DNA of 64,000 nt, taken from positions 478,350 through 542,349 of the forward strand of contig NZ_FQUV01000003.1 in the NCBI RefSeq assembly GCF_900129235.1, given 5' to 3'. The position numbers and the translations under genes were made by a program. Shown here piece after piece: positions 27,074 to 35,386 of the stretch. The stretch's first letter is position 1, and each line of letters opens with the position of its first letter. Source of the DNA: Litoreibacter ascidiaceicola (GTDB lineage Bacteria > Pseudomonadota > Alphaproteobacteria > Rhodobacterales > Rhodobacteraceae). Below the pieces are notes generated by a model, which worked only from the letters and a program-made list of their open reading frames with translations, made no database searches and was not told where the DNA came from.

Positions 27074-27437
27074 GTTGTCCGCAGGCACCCGCGACTTGGC
27101 GAGTGCCTGCTAGACAGTTTCAGAGCCATAATAGGCAAGCCGCTTACGGCCCTGTCTGCCTCCCTGCTGTGCAGTGGAGTACGTCTCATAGGTAGGGGAT
27201 CGGGCTGCAAAAGAGTAGGCGCATGGGTGAACATGCTTTGCGCGTATCAGCCTCAAGGAATGGTTACCAATGCTCATAACCGCGTGATGAAAGCCACCTT
27301 CATGCCCAGGGCGGGAGAGCATTCTTGACCGACGGGCATGTGTGTCGAGAGTCCGGTTTGAGCTTCGTAAGACCGGTTCACAAAAGGTCTCTGCCTTATT
27401 ACGATAGTCGTGCATTCAGATTTTATGGACGTCACAA
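27074..27437. other. Intergenic stretch between argF and an SDR gene
   Basis: These 364 bases contain no open frame I would call. The minus-strand frame across 27110-27415 is cysteine/arginine-rich without a domain or ribosome site. The stretch may be a decayed insertion. It should hold the promoter of the SDR gene. Confidence 0.45.
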
Positions 27438-28166
27438 ATGGCAGAGAATCTCACCGATAAAGTCGCGGCTGTAACGGGTGCCGCATCGGGTATCGGTTTA
27501 GCCAGCACAGAAGCACTCCTGGCGGCCGGCGCGCGGGTCGTGATGATTGACCGCGATGTTAAAGCGTTGAACGTGGCAAAGGAAAGGCTGGGCGGCAACA
27601 TCATACCGCTTGAAGTGGACCTGCTTGATCCAGAAATGTGCGCTTCGATGGTAGATCGTATTATAGACGTTGCGGGCAGCATCGACATTTTTCACGCGAA
27701 CGCAGGAACTTACGTGGGCGGTGATCTTGTCGACGCTGACACAAAAGCCATCGATATGATGCTGAACCTGAATGTTAACGTCGTGATGAAGAACGTGCAT
27801 GATGTGCTGCCACACATGATTGCACGCGGCACAGGCGACATCATTGTGACCAGCTCTCTCGCCGCCCATTTCCCGACGCCTTGGGAACCGGTTTACGCCT
27901 CATCGAAATGGGCGATAAACTGCTTTGTCCAGACTGTGCGCAGACAGGTTTTCAAGCACGGTATCCGAGTAGGTTCGATCTCGCCGGGTCCGGTTGTCAG
28001 CGCACTGCTGGACGACTGGCCAGCTGAAAAGTTGGAGAAGGCGCGACAGGATGGAAGTCTGCTCGAACCAGCAGACGTCGCGGAGGTTGTGCTTTTCATG
28101 CTTACGCGACCACGCGGCATGACAATCCGTGACGTTGTGATGATGCCAACGAATTTTGATCTGTAG
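27438..28166 (+). CDS. SDR-family oxidoreductase, ribitol 2-dehydrogenase-like
   Basis: This 242-residue classical SDR has the cofactor motif TGAASGIG, HANAGTY, catalytic Ser in TSSLAA and Tyr-Ser-Ser-Lys in VYASSKWA. LTDKVAAVTGAASGIGLA and the C-terminal MTIRDVVMMPTNFDL resemble ribitol 2-dehydrogenase, which oxidises ribitol to ribulose with NAD. No sugar-alcohol transporter or kinase is adjacent, so the substrate remains uncertain. Confidence 0.8.
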   Translation: MAENLTDKVAAVTGAASGIGLASTEALLAAGARVVMIDRDVKALNVAKERLGGNIIPLEVDLLDPEMCASMVDRIIDVAGSIDIFHANAGTYVGGDLVDADTKAIDMMLNLNVNVVMKNVHDVLPHMIARGTGDIIVTSSLAAHFPTPWEPVYASSKWAINCFVQTVRRQVFKHGIRVGSISPGPVVSALLDDWPAEKLEKARQDGSLLEPADVAEVVLFMLTRPRGMTIRDVVMMPTNFDL

Positions 28167-28347
28167 CCGTGTCAAACGATCCTTGCGGACTGTTTTAACA
28201 CCATTCCACTTTCCATAATCCACACAGTCCGCGCCGTTTGTTGCACGGTTCATCAAACCGGACATTGATACCTTTGCAGCGAAGGTCAGAAAAGGCCGCA
28301 AAGCTGACAATTGCTTCTGCGCGGACAATCATGCGCTTAAACCCGAT

Positions 28348-28836
28348 CTACTTTGGCGTCATGATGATGCAGGTCGTGGAGCCCGTGGCGTAGAGCTTGC
28401 CGTCGTCCACGCCGATGATTTTACCCGTTGCGACGCCTGTGGAGCGGCCCGCGTGCTCGACCGTGCCGACGCAATCTACCGTCATGCCCGACGGGATCGG
28501 GCGGATGATATTTACCTTATATTCCAAAGTCGTATATACCGATCCCTTCGCAACACGGGTCATCACCGCGCAGGCCATGGCGCTGTCCAGAAGGGTGCCG
28601 TACCAGCCGCCGTGAATGGTGCCGGTGGGGTTCATTTGGTCAAATCCGGGTGCGCCGCGAAAGATTACCTCGTCGGGTTTCACGCTATGGAGTTGGTAGT
28701 TCAGCCCGTTTGCGATGGGGGCCAGCGGCAGCTCGCCGCCAAGGATTTTCTGCATGAACTCGAGCCCCGACATCGACAGGGTCGTCTCGCGGGTTGGCAA
28801 CTGATCCGGATTATCTGGCAGAAATTGTTCGGGCAT
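28348..28836 (-). CDS. PaaI-type hot-dog thioesterase
   Basis: This 162-residue protein has the hot-dog fold with the PaaI-type segment GTIHGGWYGTLLDSAMACAV. Its central helix follows the HGG motif, as in acyl-CoA thioesterases of the 4HBT/PaaI group. It would hydrolyse a CoA thioester in the cytoplasm. Its start codon lies four bases after an inverted repeat whose right arm includes the AGGAG ribosome site, so translation may be controlled by RNA structure. It follows metF on the same strand. Confidence 0.82.
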   Translation of the reverse strand: MPEQFLPDNPDQLPTRETTLSMSGLEFMQKILGGELPLAPIANGLNYQLHSVKPDEVIFRGAPGFDQMNPTGTIHGGWYGTLLDSAMACAVMTRVAKGSVYTTLEYKVNIIRPIPSGMTVDCVGTVEHAGRSTGVATGKIIGVDDGKLYATGSTTCIIMTPK

Positions 28837-28839
28837 AGG

Positions 28840-28892
28840 GTCGGGCCTGTCTCCTAGGGGATGTCGGGGAGACGGTAGGAGACAGGCCCGAC
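28840..28892 (-). promoter_or_regulatory. Perfect 17-base inverted repeat covering the paaI-type gene's ribosome site
   Basis: On the minus strand GTCGGGCCTGTCTCCTA pairs perfectly with TAGGAGACAGGCCCGAC across a 19-base loop. The right arm carries AGGAG, the only good ribosome site, and ends four bases before the ATG at 28836. There is no U tract, so a simple terminator of metF is less likely, though it may attenuate readthrough. Confidence 0.7.
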
Positions 28893-28909
28893 AGGTGCAA
28901 CCGGCAGCG

Positions 28910-29773
28910 TTACGCCACTTGCGCCAAAGCCACTTTCTGGGTCACGCCGAGGGCTGCGCAGATGTCGCGGGTCAGCTCTGGGCGGTTCAGGGTGTAGAAG
29001 TGCAGGTGGTCCACGCCGCCGTCCACGAGGTCGGAGCACAGCTCGGTCACCACGGATTGCGCCAGCAGGTCGTGGCGGTCGTCGCGGATTGCGGTGGTGA
29101 AGGCCTCCTCCAGCCATGCGGGCACTACGGTGCCGCAGCGTTTGGCGAAGTTGCTGGCGCGGGTCCAGTCCTCGATCGGGAAGATGCCCGGCAGGATCGG
29201 CTTGTCGATACCGGCCTTCACACAGGCGTCACGGAAACGGAAGAAGGTGTCCGCCTCGAAGAAGAACTGGGTGATCGCCGCATCCGCGCCCGCATCGAAC
29301 TTGCGCTTCAGGTAGGCGATGTTGGCCTCCATGGAGCCCGCCTCGGGGTGGCTGTCAGGGTAGGCGCCGACGCGGATCGTGGCTTCGGTCTCGGTTTTCA
29401 GCGCCTCGATCAACTCGATGGAAGAGGCAAAGCCATCTTTGGTGGCCGTGAAGTCCTGACCCTTGGGCGCATCGCCGCGCAGGGCGACAATGTCGGTCAC
29501 GCCCGACTTGATATAATCGCGGGCGATGGCAAGGGTTTCCTCGCGGGTGGCGTCCACGCAGGTCAGGTGCGCCGCGACGCGCAGGTCGGTGGCTTTGTGC
29601 AGGGCGGTGACGGCTTCATGGGTCAGTTCGCGTGTCGTCCCACCTGCACCATAGGTGACGGAGACGAAGGTCGGGTCCAAGGGGGCAAGCATCTGGATGG
29701 TGTCCCAAAGGCGGAAGCTGGCTTCGACGGATTTGGGCGGGAAGAATTCGAACGAGACGTTGGGGCGGGTCAT
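28910..29773 (-). CDS. metF: Methylenetetrahydrofolate reductase
   Basis: This 287-residue TIM-barrel flavoenzyme begins NVSFEFFPPKS (substrate Glu) and has DPTFVSVTYGAGG, HLTCVDATREE, LRGDAP and FFEADTFFRF. It reduces 5,10-methylene-THF to 5-methyl-THF for methionine synthesis. The ATG at 29773 starts the conserved domain; an upstream in-frame ATG (29809) would overlap the metF-metR regulatory gap. Divergent metR indicates MetR control. Confidence 0.95.
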   Translation of the reverse strand: MTRPNVSFEFFPPKSVEASFRLWDTIQMLAPLDPTFVSVTYGAGGTTRELTHEAVTALHKATDLRVAAHLTCVDATREETLAIARDYIKSGVTDIVALRGDAPKGQDFTATKDGFASSIELIEALKTETEATIRVGAYPDSHPEAGSMEANIAYLKRKFDAGADAAITQFFFEADTFFRFRDACVKAGIDKPILPGIFPIEDWTRASNFAKRCGTVVPAWLEEAFTTAIRDDRHDLLAQSVVTELCSDLVDGGVDHLHFYTLNRPELTRDICAALGVTQKVALAQVA

Positions 29774-29820
29774 AGCGGGTATCCTATTGGGGTTGATGCC
29801 TTGTGCCATGCCGTGCCATG

Positions 29821-29833
29821 TGAGACAAATTCA
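29821..29833. promoter_or_regulatory. MetR-like box between metF and metR
   Basis: TGAGACAAATTCA matches the MetR consensus TGAA-N5-TTCA at seven of eight positions. It lies 47 bases upstream of metF and 28 bases upstream of metR. A further CATAA-N12-TTATG dyad spans 29832-29853. Divergent metF-metR with such a site is the classic layout. Confidence 0.65.
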
Positions 29834-29861
29834 TAACTTTCACCATCATTATGAGGATCGT

Positions 29862-30779
29862 ATGCATATCGAGTTTCGCCACCTCCGGACCGTGCGTGCC
29901 ATTCACGAGGCGGGCGGTCTGGCCAAGGCCGCTGACCGGCTGAATATAACCCAAAGCGCGCTGAGCCATCAGATCAAGGGGCTTGAGGATCAGGCGGGGG
30001 TGGAGCTGTTCATCCGCCGCGCCAAGCCGATGAAATTGACCTCGGCGGGGATGAAGCTGCTGCGGTTGGCGGAGCGGATTTTGCCAGAGGTCGAGGCGAT
30101 GCAGGCGGATTTCGAAGGGCTGCGCGTCGGCAAGACGGGGCGTTTGCATATCGCGATTGAGTGCCATGCCTGTTTTGAATGGTTGTTTCCGGTGTTGGAG
30201 GGCTTCCGCAAGAACTGGCCGGATGTGGATGTCGATATCCGCCCCGGACTGTCCTTTGACGGGCTGCCGGCATTGATGCGGGAAGAGGTGGACTTGGTGG
30301 TGTCGTCGGACCCCGAAGACCTGCCGGGCGTGGATTTTACACCGCTGTTTGACTACGAGCCGGTGTTTGTTGCGTCGTCACAGAACCCGTTGGCGCAAAA
30401 GGACTATATCGAGGCAGAGGACTTCCGCGACCAGTTGCTGATCACCTATCCTGTAGACCGCACGCGGCTCGATGTGTTCACCGAGTTGCTGGCCCCTGCG
30501 GGGGTGGAGCCGAAAGCCATGCGACAGGTGGAACTGACGGCGGTGATCTTGCTGCTGGTCGCGTCCAACCGTGGCGTGGCGGTGCTGCCGGACTGGGTGG
30601 TGCGCGAGGTGCGCTATAATTCGGACTACGTCACGCGGCCATTGACCAAGGGCGGGCGCACCAAGCGGCTTTATGCGGCGACGCGCAGCGAGGACACGTC
30701 GAAGCCGTTTATGGCGAATGTGATCCGGTTGGCGCGTACCGAGCCGTTGAAACTGCAACGCGCACCGGAGAAGGTTTAG
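29862..30779 (+). CDS. metR: LysR-family regulator MetR
   Basis: This 305-residue LysR-type regulator has an N-terminal winged HTH (LRTVRAIHEAGGLAKAADRL, then NITQSALSHQIK) and a C-terminal effector domain beginning near residue 90 with LHIAIECHACFEWLFPVL, the MetR-type form. It would activate methionine genes with homocysteine as coeffector. The ATG at 29862 is chosen from domain alignment. It is convergent with the EamA gene, with a four-base tail overlap. Confidence 0.92.
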   Translation: MHIEFRHLRTVRAIHEAGGLAKAADRLNITQSALSHQIKGLEDQAGVELFIRRAKPMKLTSAGMKLLRLAERILPEVEAMQADFEGLRVGKTGRLHIAIECHACFEWLFPVLEGFRKNWPDVDVDIRPGLSFDGLPALMREEVDLVVSSDPEDLPGVDFTPLFDYEPVFVASSQNPLAQKDYIEAEDFRDQLLITYPVDRTRLDVFTELLAPAGVEPKAMRQVELTAVILLLVASNRGVAVLPDWVVREVRYNSDYVTRPLTKGGRTKRLYAATRSEDTSKPFMANVIRLARTEPLKLQRAPEKV

Positions 30780-31687
30780 GCGGCGGGGGGCACAAGCTTG
30801 GCCATGTTCCGCTCCCGCATCAGGATGTAAAGGCCCGCGGCCATGGTGATGCAAATACCGAGCATCGCCAAACTGTTGGGCCAGTCGCCGAAGACCGCGA
30901 AGCCGACCATCGTGGCGATGGGGATTTCCAGATACTGGATCGGGGCGACGGTGGCGGAGGGCGCGAAGCGTAGACTCCACGTCATAACCAGATGCGCGAA
31001 GGTGCCAAGCAGGCCGATGGCGACGAGCATGGACCAGACGTCGGTGCCTTGGGGCGTGACAAATTGGAACTGCTCGATCACCTCGGTGCCGGGGATGAGA
31101 TAGAGCGCAGCCAGGATGAAGGACGCGACTACCCCGCTGACGGCCTGAAGGCTGATCGGGTCCGCGTGTTTTGCAACCTGCCGCGTCACCAGCATGAACA
31201 GGGCAAAGACCACGGCGACCACCAAGGGCAAAAGGGCAGGGGCGCCGACGGCGGCGAAGCTGGGCTGGATCACGAATAACGTGCCGATGAAACCGACGAC
31301 GCAGGCGAGTAGGCGGCGCATGCCGACTTCCTCGTCCAGCACGTATTTTCCGAGCAACAGCATGATGAACGGCATGACGAAGGCGATCGCGACTGCGTCA
31401 GCCAAGGGCAGGAAGCGCAGGGACGAAAACATCGCGCCGATGCCGATGATATGCAGCACCGAGCGCAGCACGGTGAGCCGCAACACCCGTCCCGACATCA
31501 GCAACGTGCGGCCTGTGAGCAGCGCGAGCGGGACCAGCACCGCCGTTTGCACGCCGAAGCGGGTCAGCAGCAGCTGGCCCAGCGGGATCGTCTCGCCTAA
31601 CAGCTTCGCCAGCGCGTCGCCCATGGGCGCGAGGATGCAAAAGCCGATCATGAGCATGATGCCGAGAAGGGGACGGTCAGCGGACAT
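30776..31687 (-). CDS. EamA/DMT-family permease
   Basis: This 303-residue polytopic protein has about ten membrane segments and two EamA repeats. The first repeat begins LLGIMLMIGFCILAPMGDAL and the second shows FAPSATVAPIQYLEIPIATM, a typical DMT late signature. It likely exports a metabolite such as an amino acid or a purine. The ATG at 31687 is preferred because upstream codons are polar and out of pattern. The 3' end overlaps metR. Confidence 0.84.
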   Translation of the reverse strand: MSADRPLLGIMLMIGFCILAPMGDALAKLLGETIPLGQLLLTRFGVQTAVLVPLALLTGRTLLMSGRVLRLTVLRSVLHIIGIGAMFSSLRFLPLADAVAIAFVMPFIMLLLGKYVLDEEVGMRRLLACVVGFIGTLFVIQPSFAAVGAPALLPLVVAVVFALFMLVTRQVAKHADPISLQAVSGVVASFILAALYLIPGTEVIEQFQFVTPQGTDVWSMLVAIGLLGTFAHLVMTWSLRFAPSATVAPIQYLEIPIATMVGFAVFGDWPNSLAMLGICITMAAGLYILMRERNMAKLVPPAA

Positions 31688-31787
31688 GACGCGACGCTCG
31701 TTCAAAAGCGCGGTATCCGCAAGGGCTTTCCCTATGCGGTGGATGGGTCTATACGCGCCTCCAAACCTCTCCACAGGATGATGACCT

Positions 31788-32585
31788 ATGCAAGGCAGCG
31801 CAAACCTTAACGTAATGATCAAAGCCGCACGCGTGGCTGGCCGGTCGCTGGTAAAAGACTTTCGCGAAGTCGAGAACCTTCAGGTCTCGATGAAGGGTGC
31901 GGGGGATTTTGTGTCCCGTGCCGATACCGCCGCCGAGGCCATCATCAAGGAACAACTGATGGATGCGCGCCCGACCTATGGCTGGGTTGGTGAGGAAAGC
32001 GACCCGATCGAGGGTACGGATCCGACGCGGCGCTGGATCGTAGACCCGCTGGATGGCACCACCAACTTCCTGCATGGTATGCCACATTTTGCGGTGTCGA
32101 TTGCTTTGGAGCATAAGGGCGAGATCGTTTCCGCCGTGGTGTATGACCCCGCCAAGGACGAGATGTTCGTGGCAGAAAAGGGCGAGGGCGCGTTTATGAA
32201 CGAGCAGCGCCTGCGGGTGTCAGGTCGCCACAAGATGATCGAAAGCGTGTTCGCGACAGGCTTGCCATTTGGCGGCAGCAAACATTTGCCAGCTGCCCTG
32301 CAAGACCTTGCGCGGTTGCTGCCGCAATGTGCGGGCGTGCGCCGTTGGGGGGCCGCTGCGCTTGATTTGGCCTATGTGGCCGCTGGGCGGTATGACGGCT
32401 ATTGGGAGCGGGGCCTGAACATCTGGGATATCGCGGGTGGTGTCTTGCTGGTCAAAGAAGCAGGCGGCTTTATCGAGCCGATCCGCGAGGATCAAAGCCT
32501 GCTGGAGGGCGGCCAGATGATCGCCGCGAATCCCGATATTTTTCCAGCCTTTGCGAAGACGATCCGCGAGCGCGATCAAGGGTAG
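31788..32585 (+). CDS. suhB: Inositol-1-monophosphatase family protein SuhB
   Basis: This 265-residue protein has the metal-binding motifs VGEESDP, WIVDPLDGTTNFLHG and the late GLNIWDIAGG with its catalytic Asp. The family hydrolyses inositol monophosphate and SuhB also takes part in rRNA antitermination. The N-terminal SANLNVMIKAARVAGRSL is SuhB-like. It stands alone and is followed by a long non-coding stretch. Confidence 0.92.
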   Translation: MQGSANLNVMIKAARVAGRSLVKDFREVENLQVSMKGAGDFVSRADTAAEAIIKEQLMDARPTYGWVGEESDPIEGTDPTRRWIVDPLDGTTNFLHGMPHFAVSIALEHKGEIVSAVVYDPAKDEMFVAEKGEGAFMNEQRLRVSGRHKMIESVFATGLPFGGSKHLPAALQDLARLLPQCAGVRRWGAAALDLAYVAAGRYDGYWERGLNIWDIAGGVLLVKEAGGFIEPIREDQSLLEGGQMIAANPDIFPAFAKTIRERDQG

Positions 32586-33039
32586 TCTCAGTCAGGTAGC
32601 GGCTGCTTGAAACCCTGAGGTCAGGGCTGTGCAACTGCTGGATGAGGGCTTTGCTGCACTGCTGAGCGGGAGCGAACGGTCGCCTCGATTCGAGCATTTT
32701 CAGCTTTGCTCCCTCTGATGAGGCTGCTGAGGACGCGTGGTTTGGCGCGGGTCTTCGGAGGGTTGCGCCAAACGGCCAAACTGTTTGGGCGCTAACATCA
32801 ATATCCGGCTGGACCGACTAACAGGCATCGCTTTGAGTTTGTTCGAATTTGGCGGCTTGCCGCAGGTCATCTTTACAACCTGAAAAGTTATCTGAAAATT
32901 AATTTACAAAAAAATATAGTTACACCAGTAAGATAGTCCAAATTTTACACGTAATGACGTAGCGTTATGGGGATTACCCCGAGGAAAATTGACGTCGCGA
33001 TCAACCTTCCTCTTCCGACACTGGTTTGAGGAGGCCGTG
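32586..33039. other. Long intergenic stretch upstream of the acetate-symporter block
   Basis: Nothing here looks like a gene. GCGCCAAAC/GTTTGGGCGC at 32765-32792 forms a hairpin with one bulged base. A strongly AT-rich section at about 32880-32960 is a good candidate for a promoter or regulator-binding region for the downstream symporter genes. Confidence 0.5.
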
Positions 33040-33138
33040 ATGGAACCCGTGAAAATGTCTGATTACTGCAGGGCTCTTCTTTTGCCGCACGGTACTGCGT
33101 GTGATCAGGGCCGGATTGCCGAGTACCGCGCGACGTAG
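33040..33138 (+). CDS. Small leader ORF upstream of DUF4212 gene
   Basis: A 32-codon frame (MEPVKMSDYCRALLLPHGTA, then CDQGRIAEYRAT) starts with ATG and has GAGGAGG at 33028-33034, five bases upstream, one of the best ribosome sites in the area. It ends 68 bases before DUF4212. It could be a leader peptide or a small protein. Conservation is not known. Confidence 0.45.
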   Translation: MEPVKMSDYCRALLLPHGTACDQGRIAEYRAT

Positions 33139-33206
33139 AAGACACCACGCCGGGACCGCGGGTCAGGCGTTTCGAATTTGAACATCAACTAAGGAGGAGC
33201 GCCACC

Positions 33207-33488
33207 ATGGCGGATCAATCAACACATACAAAGGTTGCGGCGGACGGGGCTGGCTATTGGACAGCCAACATCCGTATCATCGTCATCAGCCTTATCATCT
33301 GGGCGCTGGTGTCCTTCGGCTTCGGCATCCTGCTGCGCCCGATGATCTCGGGCATTTCCGTTGGCGGCACTGATCTGGGCTTCTGGTTTGCCCAACAGGG
33401 TTCGATCCTCGTCTTTCTTGCGCTGATCTTTTTCTACGCGTGGCGGATGAACAAACTCGACCGTGAATACGGCGTAGAGGAGGACTGA
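33207..33488 (+). CDS. DUF4212 small symporter subunit
   Basis: This 93-residue protein has a soluble N-terminus and two membrane segments (IRIIVISLIIWALVSFGFGI and FAQQGSILVFLALIFFYAW), the DUF4212 pattern, ending in NKLDREYGVEED. It is the regular partner of ActP-like SSS symporters and ends four bases before that gene. An excellent ribosome site (AAGGAGGAG) precedes the start. Confidence 0.92.
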   Translation: MADQSTHTKVAADGAGYWTANIRIIVISLIIWALVSFGFGILLRPMISGISVGGTDLGFWFAQQGSILVFLALIFFYAWRMNKLDREYGVEED

Positions 33489-33492
33489 TCTG

Positions 33493-35292
33493 ATGGACCA
33501 GTTTACAATTAACCTGCTGTTTGTGGGCGCGTCATTCGCGCTTTATATCGGCATCGCGATCTGGGCCCGCGCGGGTTCCACATCTGAATTCTACGCCGCT
33601 GGTCGGGGTGTTCACCCTGTCACCAACGGTATGGCAACCGCGGCGGACTGGATGTCGGCGGCGTCCTTTATCGGTATGGCCGGTCTTATCGCGTTCACCG
33701 GCTATGACAACTCGACCTTCCTGATGGGTTGGACGGGTGGCTACGTTCTGCTGGCGCTTCTGCTTGCCCCTTATCTGCGCAAGTTTGGCAAATTCACCGT
33801 GTCCGAGTTTATCGGTGACCGTTTCTATTCGCCGACCGCGCGCATCGTGGCTGTGATCTGTCTGATCGTGGCATCGACCACATATGTGATCGGGCAGATG
33901 ACAGGCGTGGGCGTGGCTTTTGGCCGGTTCTTAGAGATCTCCAACACCTCCGGTCTGTTGATCGGTGCTTGTGTGGTGTTCGCATATGCGGTGTTCGGCG
34001 GCATGAAGGGCGTGACATACACCCAAGTGGCGCAATATGTCGTGCTGATCATGGCCTACACAATTCCAGCTGTGTTCATCTCGCTGCAACTGACGGGCAA
34101 TCCTATCCCGGCGCTTGGCCTGTTTGGTGAAACCGCGGCTGCGGGCGGTGAAGGGTCTGTTTACCTGCTGCAAAAGCTTGACCAAGTCGTCACCGAGCTT
34201 GGCTTTGCCAGCTATACAGAGGCGCATAAAGACAACCTGAACATGGTTCTCTTCACGCTGTCGCTCATGATTGGTACAGCCGGTTTGCCACACGTCATCA
34301 TGCGCTTCTTCACAGTTCCAAAAGTGTCTGACGCACGTTGGTCCGCTGGCTGGGCGTTGGTTTTCATCGCGCTGCTCTATCTGACAGCTCCGGCTGTGGG
34401 TGCCATGGCGCGTCTGAACATCACCAACCTGATGTGGCCAAACGGCACAAGCAATGAGGCCGTTTCGGTCGAGGCCATCCAAAACGATAGCGAATACAAC
34501 TGGATGCTGACGTGGCAGAAAACCGGTCTTCTTGATTGGGAAGACAAAAACGGCGACGGCAAGATCCAGTACTACAACGACCAATCCGACGCGATGGCTG
34601 CTAAAGCTGCGGAAAATGGCTGGGAAGGCAACGAGCTGACCAAGTTTAACCGCGACATCCTTGTGTTGGCGAACCCTGAAATCGCAAGCCTCCCAAGTTG
34701 GGTTATTGGTCTTGTGGCGGCAGGTGGTCTGGCGGCTGCGTTGTCGACAGCGGCGGGTCTGCTTCTGGCGATCTCGTCTGCGGTGAGCCACGACCTTATG
34801 AAAGGTCAGCTGACGCCGAACATGTCCGAGAAGTCGGAGCTGTTGTCGGCGCGGATTGCCATGGCGGTTGCCATTGGTGTGGCGACGATCCTCGGGCTCA
34901 ATCCTCCGGGATTTGCGGCGCAAACCGTGGCCCTGGCCTTCGGTCTGGCTGCGGCGTCGATCTTCCCGGCCTTGATGATGGGCATTTTCTCCAAGCGCGT
35001 AAACAACGTGGGCGCTGTGTCGGGGATGCTGGCGGGCCTTGGCTTCACGCTGGTCTACATCTTCCTGCACAAGGGCTGGCTGTTCATTGCGGGCACCAAC
35101 TCCTTCCCCGACACTGTTGACGGCTCGCTCTTGGGTATTCAGTCGACAGCGATCGGTGCTGTGGGTGCGATGATCAACTTTGCGGTGGCCTACATCGTCT
35201 CGATGTCGACTGCGGACACCCCGCAAGAGATCAAGGACCTTGTCGAAAGCGTGCGTGTACCAGCTGGTGCAGGCGGTGCGGTCGACCACTAA
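33493..35292 (+). CDS. Sodium:solute symporter, ActP-like (VC_2705 subfamily)
   Basis: This 599-residue protein has about 13 membrane segments and SSS features (ATAADWMSAASFIGMAG and GLAAALSTAAGLLLAISSA). A soluble insert of about 80 residues near residues 310-395 carries an EF-hand-like DKNGDGKIQYYND. It very likely takes up acetate or another short monocarboxylate with Na+. The DUF4212 partner precedes it and a strong terminator follows. Downstream cNMP/CBS/DUF294 and exonuclease genes are its usual neighbours. Confidence 0.92.
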   Translation: MDQFTINLLFVGASFALYIGIAIWARAGSTSEFYAAGRGVHPVTNGMATAADWMSAASFIGMAGLIAFTGYDNSTFLMGWTGGYVLLALLLAPYLRKFGKFTVSEFIGDRFYSPTARIVAVICLIVASTTYVIGQMTGVGVAFGRFLEISNTSGLLIGACVVFAYAVFGGMKGVTYTQVAQYVVLIMAYTIPAVFISLQLTGNPIPALGLFGETAAAGGEGSVYLLQKLDQVVTELGFASYTEAHKDNLNMVLFTLSLMIGTAGLPHVIMRFFTVPKVSDARWSAGWALVFIALLYLTAPAVGAMARLNITNLMWPNGTSNEAVSVEAIQNDSEYNWMLTWQKTGLLDWEDKNGDGKIQYYNDQSDAMAAKAAENGWEGNELTKFNRDILVLANPEIASLPSWVIGLVAAGGLAAALSTAAGLLLAISSAVSHDLMKGQLTPNMSEKSELLSARIAMAVAIGVATILGLNPPGFAAQTVALAFGLAAASIFPALMMGIFSKRVNNVGAVSGMLAGLGFTLVYIFLHKGWLFIAGTNSFPDTVDGSLLGIQSTAIGAVGAMINFAVAYIVSMSTADTPQEIKDLVESVRVPAGAGGAVDH

Positions 35293-35299
35293 AACAATC

Positions 35300-35333
35300 G
35301 GGGCCAGCGGCATTTAGCCCGCTGGCCCCTTTT
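35300..35333 (+). terminator. Rho-independent terminator after the symporter
   Basis: GGGGCCAGCGG and CCGCTGGCCCC form a perfect 11-base stem with an 8-base loop, followed by TTTT. It lies seven bases after the symporter stop, so the next gene probably has its own promoter or relies on readthrough. Confidence 0.93.
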
Positions 35334-35386
35334 CACGATCTATGCACATTGAGAGCGACAAGAACGCTCTGACAGCGGGACATCTT

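Noticed and set aside
27110..27415. 101-residue minus-strand frame between argF and the SDR gene
   Set aside because: Composition unlike protein, no ribosome site, no motif; treated as non-coding.
32945..33148. Minus-strand frame across the leader ORF
   Set aside because: Shadow; it has no ribosome site, whereas the plus-strand leader ORF has GAGGAGG.
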